DNA of 64,000 bases from the NCBI GenBank assembly GCA_020465985.1, contig JAANYP010004373.1:142896-206895 (forward strand). The letters run 5' to 3'. Positions 27,719 through 38,371 of this stretch are shown in pieces (position 1 is the first letter of the stretch; the number at the start of each line of letters is the position of its first letter). Below the pieces are notes generated by a model. It made no database searches and had not been told where the DNA came from. It was given only the letters and a program-made list of their open reading frames with translations. The position numbers and the translations under genes are program-made. This stretch comes from Centrapalus pauciflorus (lineage: Eukaryota; Streptophyta; Magnoliopsida; Asterales; Asteraceae).

Positions 27719-30238
27719 TTACTGTAATCCTAAGAAAAAATTTATTTCACCCATCATGCTCATTTCTGACATTAAAAATGCGAATTTCTTACAAAATTCT
27801 GGATTTGTAGACCCAAATATTATATCATCTACATATATCTGTATAACTATGATATCTGACCCCTGACGTTTTATAAACAAGGTTGTGTCAACTGCACCTT
27901 TTGTAAATCCGCATTTCAACAGATATGTTGAAAGTGCATCATACCAAGCTCGAGGTGCTTGTTTAAGGCCATACAGTGACTTATCCAAAATATATACATG
28001 ATCAGGTTTCGAAGGATCAGTAAACCCTTCGGGCTGATATGTATATACTTCATCAGTTAGCTCCCCGTTTAAAAACGCAGTTTTGACATCCATTTGATAT
28101 ACTGTAAAATTTTTATGTGCGGCAAAAGCTAAAAACATCCTTATAGCTTCAATGCGTGCAACTGGTGCGAATGTTTCATCATAATCAATCCCTTCTTGTT
28201 GGCTGTATCCTTTGGCCACGAGACGAGCTTTATTCCGAATAATGACATCGTGTTCATCTTTCTTGTTCTTGAAGATCCATTTCGTGCCTATTATGGATTT
28301 GTCTTTTGGGCGCTCAACAAGTCTCCAGACCTTTAACCGTTCGAACTGGTTGAGTTCTTCTTGCATCGCCACAATCCAATCAGCATCCAGAAGGGCTTCT
28401 TTTACATTTTTAGGCTCAATCTTACTCAAAAAATTTGAAAATAAGCATTCATTTATTGTAGCCCTTCTGGTTTGGACTGACGCAGATGGATCACCAATGA
28501 TGTTCTCTATTGGGTGATTTCTTGTCCACTTAACTGTATGTGGAAACGGTTCTATTGGGTCTTGGTTGGGATTGAGATCTAAATATGGTTCGGGAGTTAC
28601 TGCAGATGTTGTAGGTGGAACATCTGAGGTAGGAGCTTCTGACTGTTCAGAAGTATTGGGGGTTTCAGAAGAATGTGGAGGTTCAATTGGTTGTACAATC
28701 TCAGTAGTTGACTGCACATTTGCTGTTGAAGCTTCTCCAGTTTCTTCTGAACTTTGTTGTTGAGAAAGATCTGAAACTACGACTGGATCTTCAGTGATCC
28801 TGTCAGGTACCAAATTTTGAACATTAGATTTTGGCATTTCAAAATAGTCATCATAAAAGTTCTCAAACAACTTATTTAATTCAATATGTTCAGCATTTTG
28901 TTTATTTGACTCCAATGAAGTCTGCATGTTAGGTTCGGGTCCTGAACTGGTGTGTTTAGAAGCCATTACCACTCCTTCGTCGAATTTAACATTTACGCTC
29001 TCATTGACTGTCTTGGTTCTCTTGTTGTACACACGGAAAGCAACCGACTCCTTTGAATATCCGATGAAGATTCCTTCATCCGCCTTTTGATTAAACTTTC
29101 CCAGATTGTCTTTATCATTCAATATAAAGCATCTGCAACCAAAGACATGGAAAAATTTAATATTAGGTATTCGTTTATTAATCAGTTCATACGGAGTCTT
29201 TCCGAATCTTTTATTTATTATTGAACGGTTTTGTGTGAAACACGCTGTTGCAACCGCTTCTGCCCACAAGAACAATGGTAAATTGGAGTAGGCCAACATC
29301 GTCCTAGCTGATTCCACTAGTGTCTGATTTCTTCTTTCAACGACACCGTTTTGTTGTGGAGTTCGAGCAGCTGAGAACTGATGTGTAATTCCTACTGAAT
29401 TTAAGAACGAGTCTAATGATTTGTTCTTGAACTCTGTTCCATTGTCTGAGCGGATTATCTGAATAGTGAGTTGCAACTTTACTTGTATTTTTCGGATGAA
29501 GTCTATGATGGTTTCGGTTGCATCTGATTTGGATCTCAGGAAAAACACCCATGTGTATCGTGAATAGTCATCAACTATCACCAATACATATCGTTTCTTA
29601 TTTATACTTTGTACTCTCATTGGTCCACACAAATCCATATGTAGTAACTCTAATGCTCTTGTGGATGAGTGTTCTGTTTTGGATTTGTGTGAGGCTCTTG
29701 TCATCTTTCCTTTTTCACATGCTGCGCATAGTTGCTCTTTTTGAAATTTGAGCGCCGGCAGCCCTTTAACTAACCCTCCTTTTGCTAGGTTGGTCAGCTC
29801 ATTGAAATTCAGATGTGAAAGGCGACGATGCCACAACCATGCTGTTTTAGATGTTGCTTTTGACAATAAGCAGACATCTTTCTTCAGATTGATCGAGGCT
29901 AAATCAATGGAGTATAGATTTGTTTTCCTGTTTCCTGCTAGAATTTCTTTTCCTTCTGCTGATCTGATGCTGCACCGATTGGCTTTGAAGTTGACTTCTA
30001 ACCCCCTATCACACAGTTGTCCAATACTAAATAGATTGTGACCAAGACCGTCAACATAAAAGGCCTTTTGGATGGTGATTTTGTCATACTTCAGACTTCC
30101 GTATCCCTTGATCGGACAAAACTGATCGTTTCCAAATCTTACCGTCCCACAGAACTTTTCTACAAAGTCCGTGAGTGTGTCTCGTTGTCCGGTCATATGT
30201 TTGGAGCATCCGGAGTCAAGGTACCAGACATGGTTTAC
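27719..30238 (-). CDS. TE-I pol: protease, integrase, reverse transcriptase
   Basis: It opens after a TAG with VNHVWYLDSGCSKHMTG, the copia/Sirevirus protease active site. Integrase follows: HHCC (HRRLSHLNF...CAACEKGKM), then the DDE core in LLHMDLCGPM, IIRSDNGTEFKN and NGVVERRNQTLVE, and the copia-specific VFGCRCFIL and GIFIGYS. After a Ser/Pro/Glu linker RT begins (NQFERLKVWRLV, GTKWIFKNKKDE, ARLVAKGYSQ, YQMDVKTAFLNG, LDKSLYGLKQAPRAWYDAL), with catalytic YVDDIIFGST. It ends at a frameshift after FFLGLQ. Translation may need the gag frame: the two overlap out of frame at 30216-30238. Confidence 0.9.
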   Translation of the reverse strand, partial: VNHVWYLDSGCSKHMTGQRDTLTDFVEKFCGTVRFGNDQFCPIKGYGSLKYDKITIQKAFYVDGLGHNLFSIGQLCDRGLEVNFKANRCSIRSAEGKEILAGNRKTNLYSIDLASINLKKDVCLLSKATSKTAWLWHRRLSHLNFNELTNLAKGGLVKGLPALKFQKEQLCAACEKGKMTRASHKSKTEHSSTRALELLHMDLCGPMRVQSINKKRYVLVIVDDYSRYTWVFFLRSKSDATETIIDFIRKIQVKLQLTIQIIRSDNGTEFKNKSLDSFLNSVGITHQFSAARTPQQNGVVERRNQTLVESARTMLAYSNLPLFLWAEAVATACFTQNRSIINKRFGKTPYELINKRIPNIKFFHVFGCRCFILNDKDNLGKFNQKADEGIFIGYSKESVAFRVYNKRTKTVNESVNVKFDEGVVMASKHTSSGPEPNMQTSLESNKQNAEHIELNKLFENFYDDYFEMPKSNVQNLVPDRITEDPVVVSDLSQQQSSEETGEASTANVQSTTEIVQPIEPPHSSETPNTSEQSEAPTSDVPPTTSAVTPEPYLDLNPNQDPIEPFPHTVKWTRNHPIENIIGDPSASVQTRRATINECLFSNFLSKIEPKNVKEALLDADWIVAMQEELNQFERLKVWRLVERPKDKSIIGTKWIFKNKKDEHDVIIRNKARLVAKGYSQQEGIDYDETFAPVARIEAIRMFLAFAAHKNFTVYQMDVKTAFLNGELTDEVYTYQPEGFTDPSKPDHVYILDKSLYGLKQAPRAWYDALSTYLLKCGFTKGAVDTTLFIKRQGSDIIVIQIYVDDIIFGSTNPEFCKKFAFLMSEMSMMGEINFFLGLQ

Positions 30239-31322
30239 CTATAAAACATAATAGCACATGAGGTACCCACTTATAGTTGGGTACTTTTGTTTTAGGTAAA
30301 TCATGCATAGTATCTTTTGTTTTTCTAACTGATATGGCTTTTAGCTTATCGTTTGAATTTATTTTACGTACCCATTTTTGAACTGTTCTTTTGGGTATCC
30401 ACTTTTGTACAATTCGCGGTGGAATTGTTTTTGAAATAATTTTCTGTGGAACCTTCTTTTGTTCATAAAGTGGGTCCTTTTTCTTTGGTTGCCATACGAG
30501 CTTATTATATTTCACAGATTCAGGCTTACAAACATAAGAATTCAAAGCAGTTAATTTCGTTCTTGAAAATTTAATACAAGAATTATTAACAAGTTTATCA
30601 TTATTACAGACAGAATGTTCAATTTTGTTAATTCTATCTGTAACAATTTTTTCTTTCACGCGCCATTCTTGTTTTATAATCTTGTTTTTCTCTTCTCTTT
30701 TCTTCTTTCGCCATACTTGTTTTCTCGATCCTTTCACAATGATATCTGGCATAAAAGAAGTATGAGAATTAGTGGATTTAGAAACTCGTTTCTTCTGTAA
30801 GTTTTTCATACCTGTTGAAGATTTGACTTTACGTGCAATAGAGTCCGTTGATGAAGATGATTCACCCTTTTCAAAACTAGGAGACTGAACAAAAAATTTT
30901 GTTTTCTCCTTCTTTTGTTGTATTGATGGTGAATTTACAGATGGTTTTAAAGACTCTATAGCCATTCTTTGTAGAATTTTAATAGGTGCTTTATTACCAT
31001 TTGATTGTTTATTAGTCAAAGGTTTGATAAATTCACCAATTTTACCAAACATTTGATCTAATGAATTATTATCAGAGTGCATGTACAGATCAAATTCTTT
31101 CTCTGAATTTATAGAGTCTAGAGAAGTAGTTGATTGTGGATCAGACACATTTATGTGTTTAGGTTTATTTTGCAACATTTGTTCCATTTTATTTAATTCT
31201 TCCTTGAGAGTTCCATTCTCTGTCTCAAAATTCTTAATTTTCAATTCTAAATCAGAATTTATCTGTTCTAAAATTGAATTTGGTAAATATAATTTTTGAG
31301 ACTGAGATGGTAATTCAGACAA
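30216..31322 (-). pseudogene. TE-I gag C-terminal part and linker, N-terminus missing
   Basis: The frame has no ATG at its start and breaks off at the TE-K junction, so the capsid domain and zinc knuckle are gone. What remains is a coiled coil (LEQINSDLELKIKNFETENGTLKEELNKMEQML), a basic Lys/Arg-rich middle (RKQVWRKKKREEKNK) and repeated KWVPK/KWIPK/KWVRK motifs before pol. Such a linker between gag and protease is usual in Sireviruses. It ends in TGA, out of frame with pol. Confidence 0.75.
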
Positions 31323-31329
31323 TTCTTAG

Positions 31330-32971
31330 GTTATGTATGTTCAAATATGTTTATATATGATTATACCCATCAAATAGAACATAAAAGAAGCTATTTCAGT
31401 GGTTTTATAAGCTGAAAACGAGTTTGGAACGAGGTTGATGCAAGCAGGACGTCAAAAAGAGACGTTCTGGACTGCAGGGCAAGGAAACTCACCGCGTTCC
31501 ACACACAACTCGCCGAGTTCACCATCAGATGGGCCATTTTTCAAAAGATAAAAGTTGTAGCCCTATGTGTCCTCTTCGTCTGGGCTCTTGAATCACTTAA
31601 ATCCGAGTTCGTATGAAAAAGTTATGGCCAAAATATGAAACTAGTGCGAGTCGAGCCCTGTTCACCCAAAACACTTGTTTTAAGTTCCATAATGATACTA
31701 TAACATCATGGGATCATTCCATAGTTATATAACACTTAAATTATCATCAAATAACGCCCAAAAGTTTATAGAACTTAATAAGAGGCGTATCGAGGTCGAT
31801 AAATTCGGAAACTCAAACCGAAAACGCTTAAACACTTCAAATGACTTCCAAACCTGATGATATACTATTATAAACTAATGAATACTTTGAATATCATTAT
31901 TTAATAGGTTTGGAGCTGTAAGAAGTGCCGGTTATCGGTTCGGGGCATTAAGTGGCTTTATTGGCCGTATGGAGCCTTCAGGGCTATTATAGCCTACTGT
32001 ACTGTGAGTTCTAGCATTGATGTGTGTGTTGCATACATAATTACATGTTTACTTTTATTTATGACATTGTGCATATTTATTTGGCATCATCCTCTTATAT
32101 GATGCATTGCACTGGTTTTATTATACTGCCCTAGTTGGCAGTTTGTTATTTAATCATGGCCTATGGCCAGCATACCTCATTTGATACATTTCATTACATA
32201 TATTGACCTTCATGTGCTTGAATATCGTTCATTTCATGTTTCACTTGATTACACTTGATTAAAAATTGTGAGCTATGCTCATTTATCATTGGCCTCACTG
32301 GATATCCAGATTATCATTATTATTATTAGCGCCTTACTTTGTGTTTGTGCGTATAAATTCCTACTCCACATGAGCTCGTGGGTAGGTGGCCGGACATGGA
32401 AGCCGGTTGGAGTTGCGCAGCTGGACATTGATCCATAGCTGTTGGCAACGGCGGGTCAGCGGGTCACGCACCGCAACCTATGCAAATTAATGGGCTATGC
32501 CCACACCATTTTTATGAAAAGATATTGCACTTGTCATTTTATAATCATTTTAACATTAATACATGTTATATGTTGTGCACTCCATATCGATCTAGTAACT
32601 CACTTAGCAAATTTTATTTGCTAACCCCTCACTTTTATATACCTCAGGTGGCGTTAAGTAAAGGCAAGGTGATTGTCGGCTTTGGTCCTAGAGTTTAAAT
32701 GGACTGTATCTGAAGCCTTAACTTTGGTAAGACTATGCTTATATAATTGGGAGGTAATTGGGTAGTTGTCTACCATTATGTTTAATATGTATGGCTAAAG
32801 ACATGTAATGTCTTTCGAATTGATGTTAGAAATTGTAATCTAGTAGAAGTATCTTGTGAAATTACTTTATCTTCCAAAATGATGGTTTATAATCAAACAG
32901 GGATATTGACTCCGTGCGAACGGGTCATGCCCGATTGTTTTAAAAACTCATGTTAATTACCATTAATTTAT
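31330..32971 (+). repeat. TE-K: diverged gypsy-type LTR or LTR fragment
   Basis: It has the order of parts seen in the TE-A LTR: a GC-richer dyad block (ACTCACCGCGTT/ACTCGCCGAGTT, 31490-31521), a long AT-rich body, CACATGAGCTCGTGGG, and near the end an acceptor-like TTTTATATACCTCAG/GTGGCG followed by TAAAGGCAAGG, comparable to TTTTACAG/GAAAAGGCAAAGG in TE-A. Ends and target duplications could not be found. No coding potential. Confidence 0.45.
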
Positions 32972-32997
32972 TGTAACCCCATTAATTATTAAATTAA

Positions 32998-33312
32998 GTT
33001 GAAATGAGTGTTTCATTTATTGTCGACACTCAGCCAGAAGAAGAAATGAGTACAACGCCTGAAGCCTCGTTGATGGCTCAAGATGCAAGTTCAAGCAATC
33101 CATCCCCCTCATCGGATAAAGAGGTAAATATTCTTCCCAAGGAATTTCTGGCAGAACTAATTGTTTTACGTAAAGAGGCCATAAAGCTAAAAGTTTTTCA
33201 AACTGCCCTTAGGGATGCTCGAAATGAAACGTCTGATTTGAAAACAAACATTTTAGCGTTACAAGATGAACTATCAGAAGACTTGACCGATATTTTGACC
33301 AAAGGAAGCTAA
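32998..33312 (+). pseudogene. TE-J copia: C-terminal fragment of an accessory ORF
   Basis: About 100 codons ending KGS-stop, with MSVSFIVDTQPEEE, a Ser/Pro stretch and a helical segment (EFLAELIVLRKEAIKLKVFQTALRDARNETSDLKTNI). It has no RNase H ending, so like TE-I it probably is an extra 3' ORF. The 5' side is cut at the TE-K boundary. Confidence 0.5.
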
Positions 33313-33348
33313 TCACCAACTTGAAATCAATATCTGAAAGCTAATCAC

Positions 33349-33768
33349 AAAGGGGGAGAATGTTAGATCTAGAAATTGTGATAGTTTCAGGGTTTGAATT
33401 GTAATAAATGAAACTTAGTTTAGTGTTCATTTTGTAAGGTTTCAAAGCTCTATGTAAATGGGTTAAAAGACCAAAAGGACAACCCATGGGTTTGGATAGT
33501 TTGGATCCATTTACTTTCCTATAAATAGTTTCTTTTAGGTTTACATTTGTAGGTAATGAACGAAGTGTACATACGTGGCTTTGGAAAAAGCAATTAAGGT
33601 TTATCTAAACTTGAATGTTCTTATTGTTCTTCATTATATTCATATATTGTTCATACTGTTCTTCATGCTTATAATATTATTGATCTTATGAATGAATGTT
33701 GAATGAATGCTTCTAATATGAGAATTACAATTGGTAATAATGTCATCTTTACACACCATATACTAACA
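33349..33768 (+). repeat. PPT and 3' LTR of TE-J
   Basis: PPT AAAGGGGGAGAA ends at 33360; the LTR runs 33361-33768, TGTTAGATCTAG to TATACTAACA, 408 bp. TATAAATAG at 33520-33528 fixes the plus orientation. The right flank begins TAGTC. Confidence 0.8.
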
Positions 33769-34742
33769 TAGTCCCACTTGTGTAAGACGACATACTGCCC
33801 TGCAGCATGCGCCTAAAGGAGGTCATGACTAGACACTTTAGGCAACCAAGGTCATAAAAACTTTGACTCCCATTCGGGCATTCTTGTTGAAACAGCATCC
33901 CAAAAAGAAACTTAGGTCATATCTCATGCATCACGATATTTCAATGTGAAAGCTAGACATGGATTTGATCAACCGTAGCAAACACGATTATGTTTCTCGA
34001 CTCCCTAATCTCATACTGAACTATAACAGACAGAGTGGAACACATCAAGTCTGTCCAAGCACGGCCATGCATTTCGGTAGGTATCGATCGTCGAGGGACC
34101 CAGAAATATCTCTTCTTAGTTAAAAGAAGGTGCAAATCCCATCTTGACTATCTAGGCCTCCAGCACGATTCCCACTTCAACCAGCCTCGAACCGTTATGA
34201 TCACCCAGTTACGGATGACGTTAGGTTAGGCCAAGCGTACAACGACACCCACACTAAAGTACGTAGACATCTCAGGTACTAAGGATTGCCTTTTGGAGAC
34301 GACTCATGACTATGATACACAAAGTGGTCTCAATCGGTGGGTAAATCCAATATTTATTCGTAAAAAATACCTGTGAATTTGGTTCAACATATGTTATATT
34401 CATCACCCATGAATATCAACCAAAAACCACAGTAGCCTTTAAATTCTCGTTGTGGTTCCCATGACAACAAGCAGCTATGAAATAATTTTAGAATAACTTC
34501 AATTTTATTCTTGGAATTCTAAAACATGCAAAATAGAACGACATTATAGATATCATGCTGATCTCCTTTATCTTAATAAACACAACATGACTTCCATCAA
34601 TTTAATGCTACTGTTCCTTTATCAAATGTATGGTAATATGATCTATCGAAAAATTAATTTCAGACATAATTTTAGTGGGAGTGTTCTCTAGTTAACTGAC
34701 TTAACTTCCATTACCGGTTATTTTTGAAATTTTACACTAGTT
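33769..34742 (-). mobile_element. TE-L, left fragment: 3' untranslated region of an old copia
   Basis: No coding frame. It resembles the 3' region of TE-F: a leading TAGTCCCACTTGTGTAAG comparable to GTCTCCCACTTGGACAAG (35521-35538), and AAAACATGCAAAATAGAAC comparable to TAAACATGCAAAAGGAAAC. It is the flank of TE-F and joins 50619 onward once TE-F is removed. Confidence 0.55.
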
Positions 34743-34747
34743 CTTTA
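34743..34747. repeat. Left target-site duplication of TE-F
   Basis: CTTTA, identical to 50614-50618; proves that the two distant LTRs belong to one insertion. Confidence 0.92.
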
Positions 34748-35520
34748 TGTTGGGTTTCCTATACCCTTGCGAGGTTAAATTAAAAACTTTGCGGAAAAAT
34801 TAAATAACCTAACTATGAAAGAATATAAAACCTTAAGGATCTAACCAAAAAAGCTAAGCAACTAATTATTAAAATAAAGAGATGAATAAGAAAAACTAAC
34901 CATGAGAAAATTCGCAATTTTCTCCACGAAGAACGATTGCACGAACAGCCTCTGAATCGAGTAACAAGCGTCTAAAGCAAGATCGCCTCTAGTTGATCAC
35001 ACCCAATGAACAAAAGAAAAGATAATTATAACTTTTCTAAGCTCAGATCTCAGAGTCCCAAAAACTGGTATCCCTTGTGATTGTTAGAGAACTTAGAATT
35101 GAATGAGCGAGGAATGAAGCAGGCAGGGGCTGCCTATTTATAGGTTTTAGAAACCTACAAATTTTTTATCCCAAATCCATGTGGGATGGATTGGTGGCCG
35201 GCCCCCTATTAGGGTTTAGGGGGTGCCCTGTTGACTATCAACTAATTGCAGTATAGCCCCTGTACTTCCTCAATTAATTCTATTAGCTTCCGGTTAATTT
35301 ATTAACTATTAATAAATTAACAAACTAACCCATTAATCAAATATAATCAATTATTTAGTTTCTAATTAATTTATTAAACATAATAAATTAACAAACTAAT
35401 TAACATTATATATTTAAGTTAATCATCTTCTCTTTACAATTTATTGCATGCACCCAAAAAGGATCCAGCCTGATAACAATATGTTTACAAATAATTGTGA
35501 CTTGGACACTAATTCCATCA
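34748..35520 (-). repeat. 3' LTR of TE-F
   Basis: The minus strand begins TGATGGAATTAG (TGTTGG in the other copy) after PPT CCAAGTGGGAGAC (35521-35533). TATAAATAG box on the minus strand at 35134-35142. Confidence 0.9.
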
Positions 35521-35538
35521 GTCTCCCACTTGGACAAG

Positions 35539-36383
35539 TTGGCAACTATTTGTCTAAACGCATTCTATTACCAGCCTTCCTAGCTACTCGATACAGCTGC
35601 CGAACTCTGAATCATATCAGAGCTAATCCTTTAGATAAGGGATCAACTATTCCTTCGTTATCTCATATCGTATGAAACTAAGACATGGATTATAATCAAT
35701 ATTTGGTTTCAAAATTATGTTTTTGATTTCCGATTAATATGACTATATGAGACTTATTAATTGAACACTTCAATTTTGTCTCGGTCGGGCCCGACACTCT
35801 AGAGTCAACGTTTAATCATCAGTGGGCCCATAGATATCGCTTTTCCATATAGGCAAAAGGAACGAATAAACTTCGCATACACATCGCTAGCTAACTAATA
35901 ACATCGTAACTAGATACATCCGTTATAACTGGCGGTTACGCACAGCGTTTGAATGCACTAAGGTATGTCGGACTAGAAAACCGCAACTTCAATGTATCTC
36001 TGTCTGAAGAATAGAGGATATTATCATCTTGGAAATACTTATGATTTGATCCATGAAGTATCTTTCCAAGTGCGAGTGCCCTATACTTAAATCTCCATTA
36101 AGTATCCATGAATGTTGCAGCAATCTCTATGCTATGTCAAACTCTTGACAATCTACTAACATTCCATGACAGTCTTTATTCAATACTAACTCCCGGTAGT
36201 ACGAACGACTGAGGTATTTGAATAAAATTAATTAATCTGGGAGTTGGTTCTAAACATGCAAAAGGAAACACAATGATAAATTAGTAGAAGATGGTAGCAC
36301 TTTGCAAATAAATAAATCTCCATTATTTAATCACCAAATCCATTACAATTTCAAATCATTGTTACAATGTTTCAAATTCAAAA
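35539..36383 (-). other. TE-F 3' untranslated region
   Basis: About 850 bp between the RNase H stop and the PPT without coding potential on either strand. A related segment survives in TE-L (33769-34742). Confidence 0.7.
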
Positions 36384-36820
36384 CTAACTACTAAACTTTA
36401 CATTCTCTTGCAATCCTATGCTAACAGCATGACTACAGTGTTTCGGTTGAGAAAGTGGCTTTGTGAACGGATCAGCTGGATTCTCCTCTGATCGCACTCT
36501 TTTCACAATCACATGTCCTTCTTCAACCTTGCTACGAACAAAGTGGTACTTACGATCAATATGCTTAGACTTTCCATGATCCTTGGGTTCTTTAGTCAAC
36601 GAAACAGTACTTTCGTTGTCGCAGAATATTTCGATGGGGTCTTGAACCGTTGGGACAACTCCAAGATCTCCAATGAAATTCTTCAATCAGATGGCTTCCT
36701 TTGAGGCTTTTGAGGCCGCAATATATTCTGACTCGCAGGTAGAGTCTGCCACGGTTTCCTGCTTTGAACTCTTCCACGTCACGGCCCCCCGTTCAATAAG
36801 AACACCCAACCAGATTGTGA
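36384..36820 (-). pseudogene. TE-F RNase H
   Basis: Copia RNase H in pieces. After the TGA at 36821 the sequence reads SQSGWVFLLNGG. A base is lost in a G run near 36790, and the next frame reads WKSSKQETVADSTCESEYIAASKASKEAI. A TGA at about 36687 stands where Trp is expected, then LKNFIGDLG, FCDNESTVSLTKEPKDHGKSKHIDRKYHF and ENPADPFTKPL to the natural stop at 36384. Confidence 0.88.
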
Positions 36821-38371
36821 TCAACAGTCATCTCTATCCGTTTGGAAACTCGCATCGCAATAACCGGTTACTTTGAGTTCATCCTGTCCACCGTAAACCA
36901 AGAACCTGTCTTTAGTATTTCTTAAATACTTAAGAATATTCTTGACCGCCGTCCAATGACCTTCACTAGGGTCTTGCTGATGTCGACTCACCATGTTTAA
37001 AGCAAATGAGACATCAGGCCTCGTACATGTCATGGCATACATTATAGATCCTATGGCCGAAGCATATGGAACTCGACTCATTCTGTCTCGTTCCTCCTGT
37101 GTCTTCGGGCTCATGTCTTTACTAATCTTTATGCCATGAGCAAAGGGAAGGTTCCCCTTCTTAGACTTCTCCATACTGAACCTTTTCAGTATTTTGTCCA
37201 AGTACGTATCCTGGCTTAGTCCTATTAGACGTCTCGTTCTATCTCTATAAATCTTTATACCCAGAATAAAAGCTGCATCTCCTAGATCCTTCATAGCGAA
37301 ACATCTTCCCAACCAATCTTTTACACTCTGTAATGTTGGGATGTCATTTCCTATAAGTAATATGTCATCGACATATAATACCAGGAAGACTACAGTGCTC
37401 CCACTGACCTTGACATATATGAAGGACTCATCTTCGCTTCTAGAAAATCCAAACTCTGTGATTTTCTCATGAAAGCAAAGATTCCAGCTTCGAGAAGCTT
37501 GCTTAAGTCCATAAATGGACTTCTGAAGCTTACACACTTTCTTAGGATACTTGGTGTCTTCAAAACCTCCAGGTTGTGTCATAAACACATCCTCTGTCAA
37601 TTTCTCGTTAAGGAAAACGGTTTTGACATCCATCTACCAAATTTCATAGTCATGAAACGCAGCTATGGCCAAAACTATCCTTATGGATTTAATCTTAGCT
37701 ACCGGTGAAAAGGTTTCCTCATAGTCAATCCCGTAGGTTTGAGTATAGCCATTTGCCACCAGCCTAGCTTTGTAAGTGTGTACTTTCCCGTTCATATCCG
37801 TTTTCTTCTTGAATATCCACTTACAATCCACCGTCTTTAGACCGGGTGTGGGATCAACCAAGTTCCAAACTTGGTTGCAATACATGGATTCAATCTCGCT
37901 ATCCATAGCTTCCTTCCATTTGGCTGCCTCAGGGCCTGCCATCGCTTCCCGGTAGTTAGCTGGTTCATCTAAGTCGACTAGTGTACTATCACTAATCATA
38001 TCATCCTGTTCAATATGGAAACCATAGTAGAACTCAGGAGGATTGCTAACTCTACCGGATCTGCGCAAAGGTAAGGATATGTCATTGGGTTCAACAGGCA
38101 TCTCAGCCTCATGTTGATGGTCAGTCTTTGCAGTTGGTTCTTCATCGATAGTATCTTGAATCTCATCAAGATCGATCTTACTCCCACTGTCCTCTTTAGA
38201 TATTATCTCCTTCTCGAGGAACACTCCTCTTCGAGATACAAACACTACGTTTTCACGTGGTTTGTAAAATAGATATCCAAATGACTCTTGTGGGTAACCG
38301 ACGAATAGACACTTTTCAGATCTTTGACTGAGTTTGTCAGAGGTCTCTCGTCCAACGAAGACTTCACAACC
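36821..38371 (-). pseudogene. TE-F reverse transcriptase
   Basis: One frame with nonsense codons. It reads GCEVFVGRET, KCLFVGYPQESFGY (integrase end), an acidic linker, NQVWNLVDPTPG, CKWIFKKKTD, ARLVANGYTQ, then TAG at 37634-37636 where Gln precedes MDVKTVFLN. Further on come LQKSIYGLKQASRSWN, catalytic LYVDDILLIGND and MYAMTCTRPDVSFAL. The frame stops at TGA (36821) in the RNase H start (FQTDRDDC). The recognisable nonsense changes are C-to-T or G-to-A. Confidence 0.9.

Larger units (their letters stand above)
20922..31322 (-). mobile_element. TE-I: Sirevirus-type copia with two extra ORFs, 5' end missing
   Basis: On the minus strand: gag linker, protease/integrase/RT, RNase H, a 1.9-kb non-coding stretch with a multi-PPT block, ORF3, ORF4, PPT and 3' LTR. 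The copia pol order (integrase before RT), an extra ORF region after pol and several PPT-like copies between pol and the 3' end are Sirevirus (SIRE/Maximus) marks. The gag N-terminus, leader and 5' LTR are missing at the TE-K boundary. One frameshift is visible in pol. Confidence 0.88.

Noticed and set aside
33361..33768. Reading this LTR as the minus-strand 3' LTR of TE-L
   Set aside because: Its termini are inverted (TGTTAG...CTAACA) and a TAGTCCCACTT tract flanks its right side, but the TATA box and the strong PPT on the left fit plus orientation.
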